Assembly (NCBI GenBank): GCA_038062255.1
Contig: JBBTXM010000014.1
Location: forward strand, 1-11,652
Direction of reading: 5' to 3'
Source: JBBTXM01 sp038062255
Lineage (GTDB): Bacteria > Patescibacteriota > Minisyncoccia > UBA11713 > 2-01-FULL-45-33
DNA length: 11,652 nt
Shown: positions 11,346-11,652 of the stretch, one piece after another
Numbering within the stretch: position 1 is the first letter of the stretch
Layout: each line of letters opens with the position of its first letter
The notes under the pieces: generated by a model
Told to the model about the DNA's origin: nothing
Database searches by the model: none
Seen by the model: only the letters and a program-made list of their open reading frames with translations
Position numbers and translations under genes: made by a program

Positions 11346-11652
11346 ATGAATAAAACCATCGACATTCTGACCCCACTCAAGCTGGTTTCCGTTGCGCTTG
11401 CAGAGAAACGCAACCCTGACACATTTTTCAAAACACGTTCCGGGTTGTACGTATGGGACAATTTCCGCTCGCGCGTCGTTGCCAAGGCGAGTCCAATTGA
11501 TGCCGGCACCAAGTTTCGCATTGAAAGGAGAGACTTGGTTCGCGATGCGAGAGACGCAAAAATCGAAGGCGCGCTCACGAATCATTTTTTTGAAGAGAGC
11601 GCTGTTTGCGCCGTAATTGCTGAACTGATTTCGAAGCAGCCAAATGGAAAAG
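11346..11652 (+). CDS. Uncharacterised protein, 3' end beyond window
   Basis: The ATG at 11346, with AAGGAG 7 nt upstream, opens a frame of at least 102 codons that runs off the window without a stop. The visible part begins MNKTIDILTPLKLVSVALAE and includes TRSGLYVWDNFRSRV (30-44), AGTKFRIERRDLVRDARDAKI (53-73) and a C-terminal helix AVCAVIAELISKQPNG. No signal peptide or membrane segment is present, so it is probably cytoplasmic. The DNF motif followed by a GT-x-x-R-x-x-x-R-x-L-V/x-R-D pattern reminds me of an uncharacterised small-protein family common in Parcubacteria (YLGDNF...GTTLRYG...RDSVD), but this is from memory and weak. A strong promoter and ribosome site suggest high expression. 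This gene uses more GC-rich codons than its neighbours. Confidence 0.75.
   Translation, partial: MNKTIDILTPLKLVSVALAEKRNPDTFFKTRSGLYVWDNFRSRVVAKASPIDAGTKFRIERRDLVRDARDAKIEGALTNHFFEESAVCAVIAELISKQPNGK

Noticed and set aside
11121..11585. 154-codon open frame on the - strand at the right end
   Set aside because: It runs through an intrinsic terminator, a 28-base palindrome and a promoter for the opposite strand, and is antisense to a gene with a strong ribosome site.

Overview
The window looks like a chromosomal segment of a Candidate Phyla Radiation bacterium (Patescibacteria, probably a Parcubacteria-like lineage). The signs are AT-rich DNA, short intergenic gaps, a shortened RecO, a winged-helix plus Cas2-fold (PaaX-like) gene, a membrane-anchored multi-Ig protein, and palindromic repeats of the CCCTTCGAC...CTCAGGG type set in frame inside genes. 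TGA ends both smpB and argS, so the standard bacterial code (table 11) is used, not the recoded-TGA code of Gracilibacteria or Absconditabacteria. The taxonomic call is an inference from content; no marker phylogeny could be run.

Layout, left to right. A cysteine-containing protein of unknown function (13-549, +) converges on smpB (586-1032, -) across a bidirectional hairpin terminator. smpB diverges from argS (1078-2826, +) across only 45 bp. A 52-residue two-helix membrane peptide (2856-3014) follows argS and ends at a terminator. A 124-residue four-helix membrane protein (3127-3501) has its own promoter and a near-identical copy of that terminator. ileS (3548-6730) is enlarged by a histidine-phosphatase domain inserted inside its second zinc ribbon. 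A PaaX/Cas2-like gene (6815-7441) is bracketed by two near-identical palindromes of about 38 bp. A small lipoprotein gene (7617-7934, -) diverges from a short recO (7994-8500, +), which overlaps a 624-residue membrane-anchored Ig-repeat protein (8479-10353). A secreted DUF4159 protein (10381-11115) follows and ends at a strong terminator. The window closes with the 5' part of a small uncharacterised gene (11346 onward) behind a near-consensus promoter.

The genes divide into two expression styles. smpB, argS, ileS, the PaaX-like gene, recO and the Ig-repeat gene lack a convincing Shine-Dalgarno sequence but carry a -10-like hexamer exactly 6 nt (5 for recO) before the ATG, which predicts leaderless mRNAs. 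The small membrane and secreted genes and the last gene have clear Shine-Dalgarno sites, and three of them have TATAAT promoters with real leaders. Translation and ribosome rescue (smpB, argS, ileS) and recombination (recO) are housekeeping; the envelope proteins are probably lineage-specific surface functions.

The strongest candidates for something undescribed are the IleRS/histidine-phosphatase chimera, the palindrome-bracketed PaaX/Cas2-like gene, and the leaderless promoter pattern.
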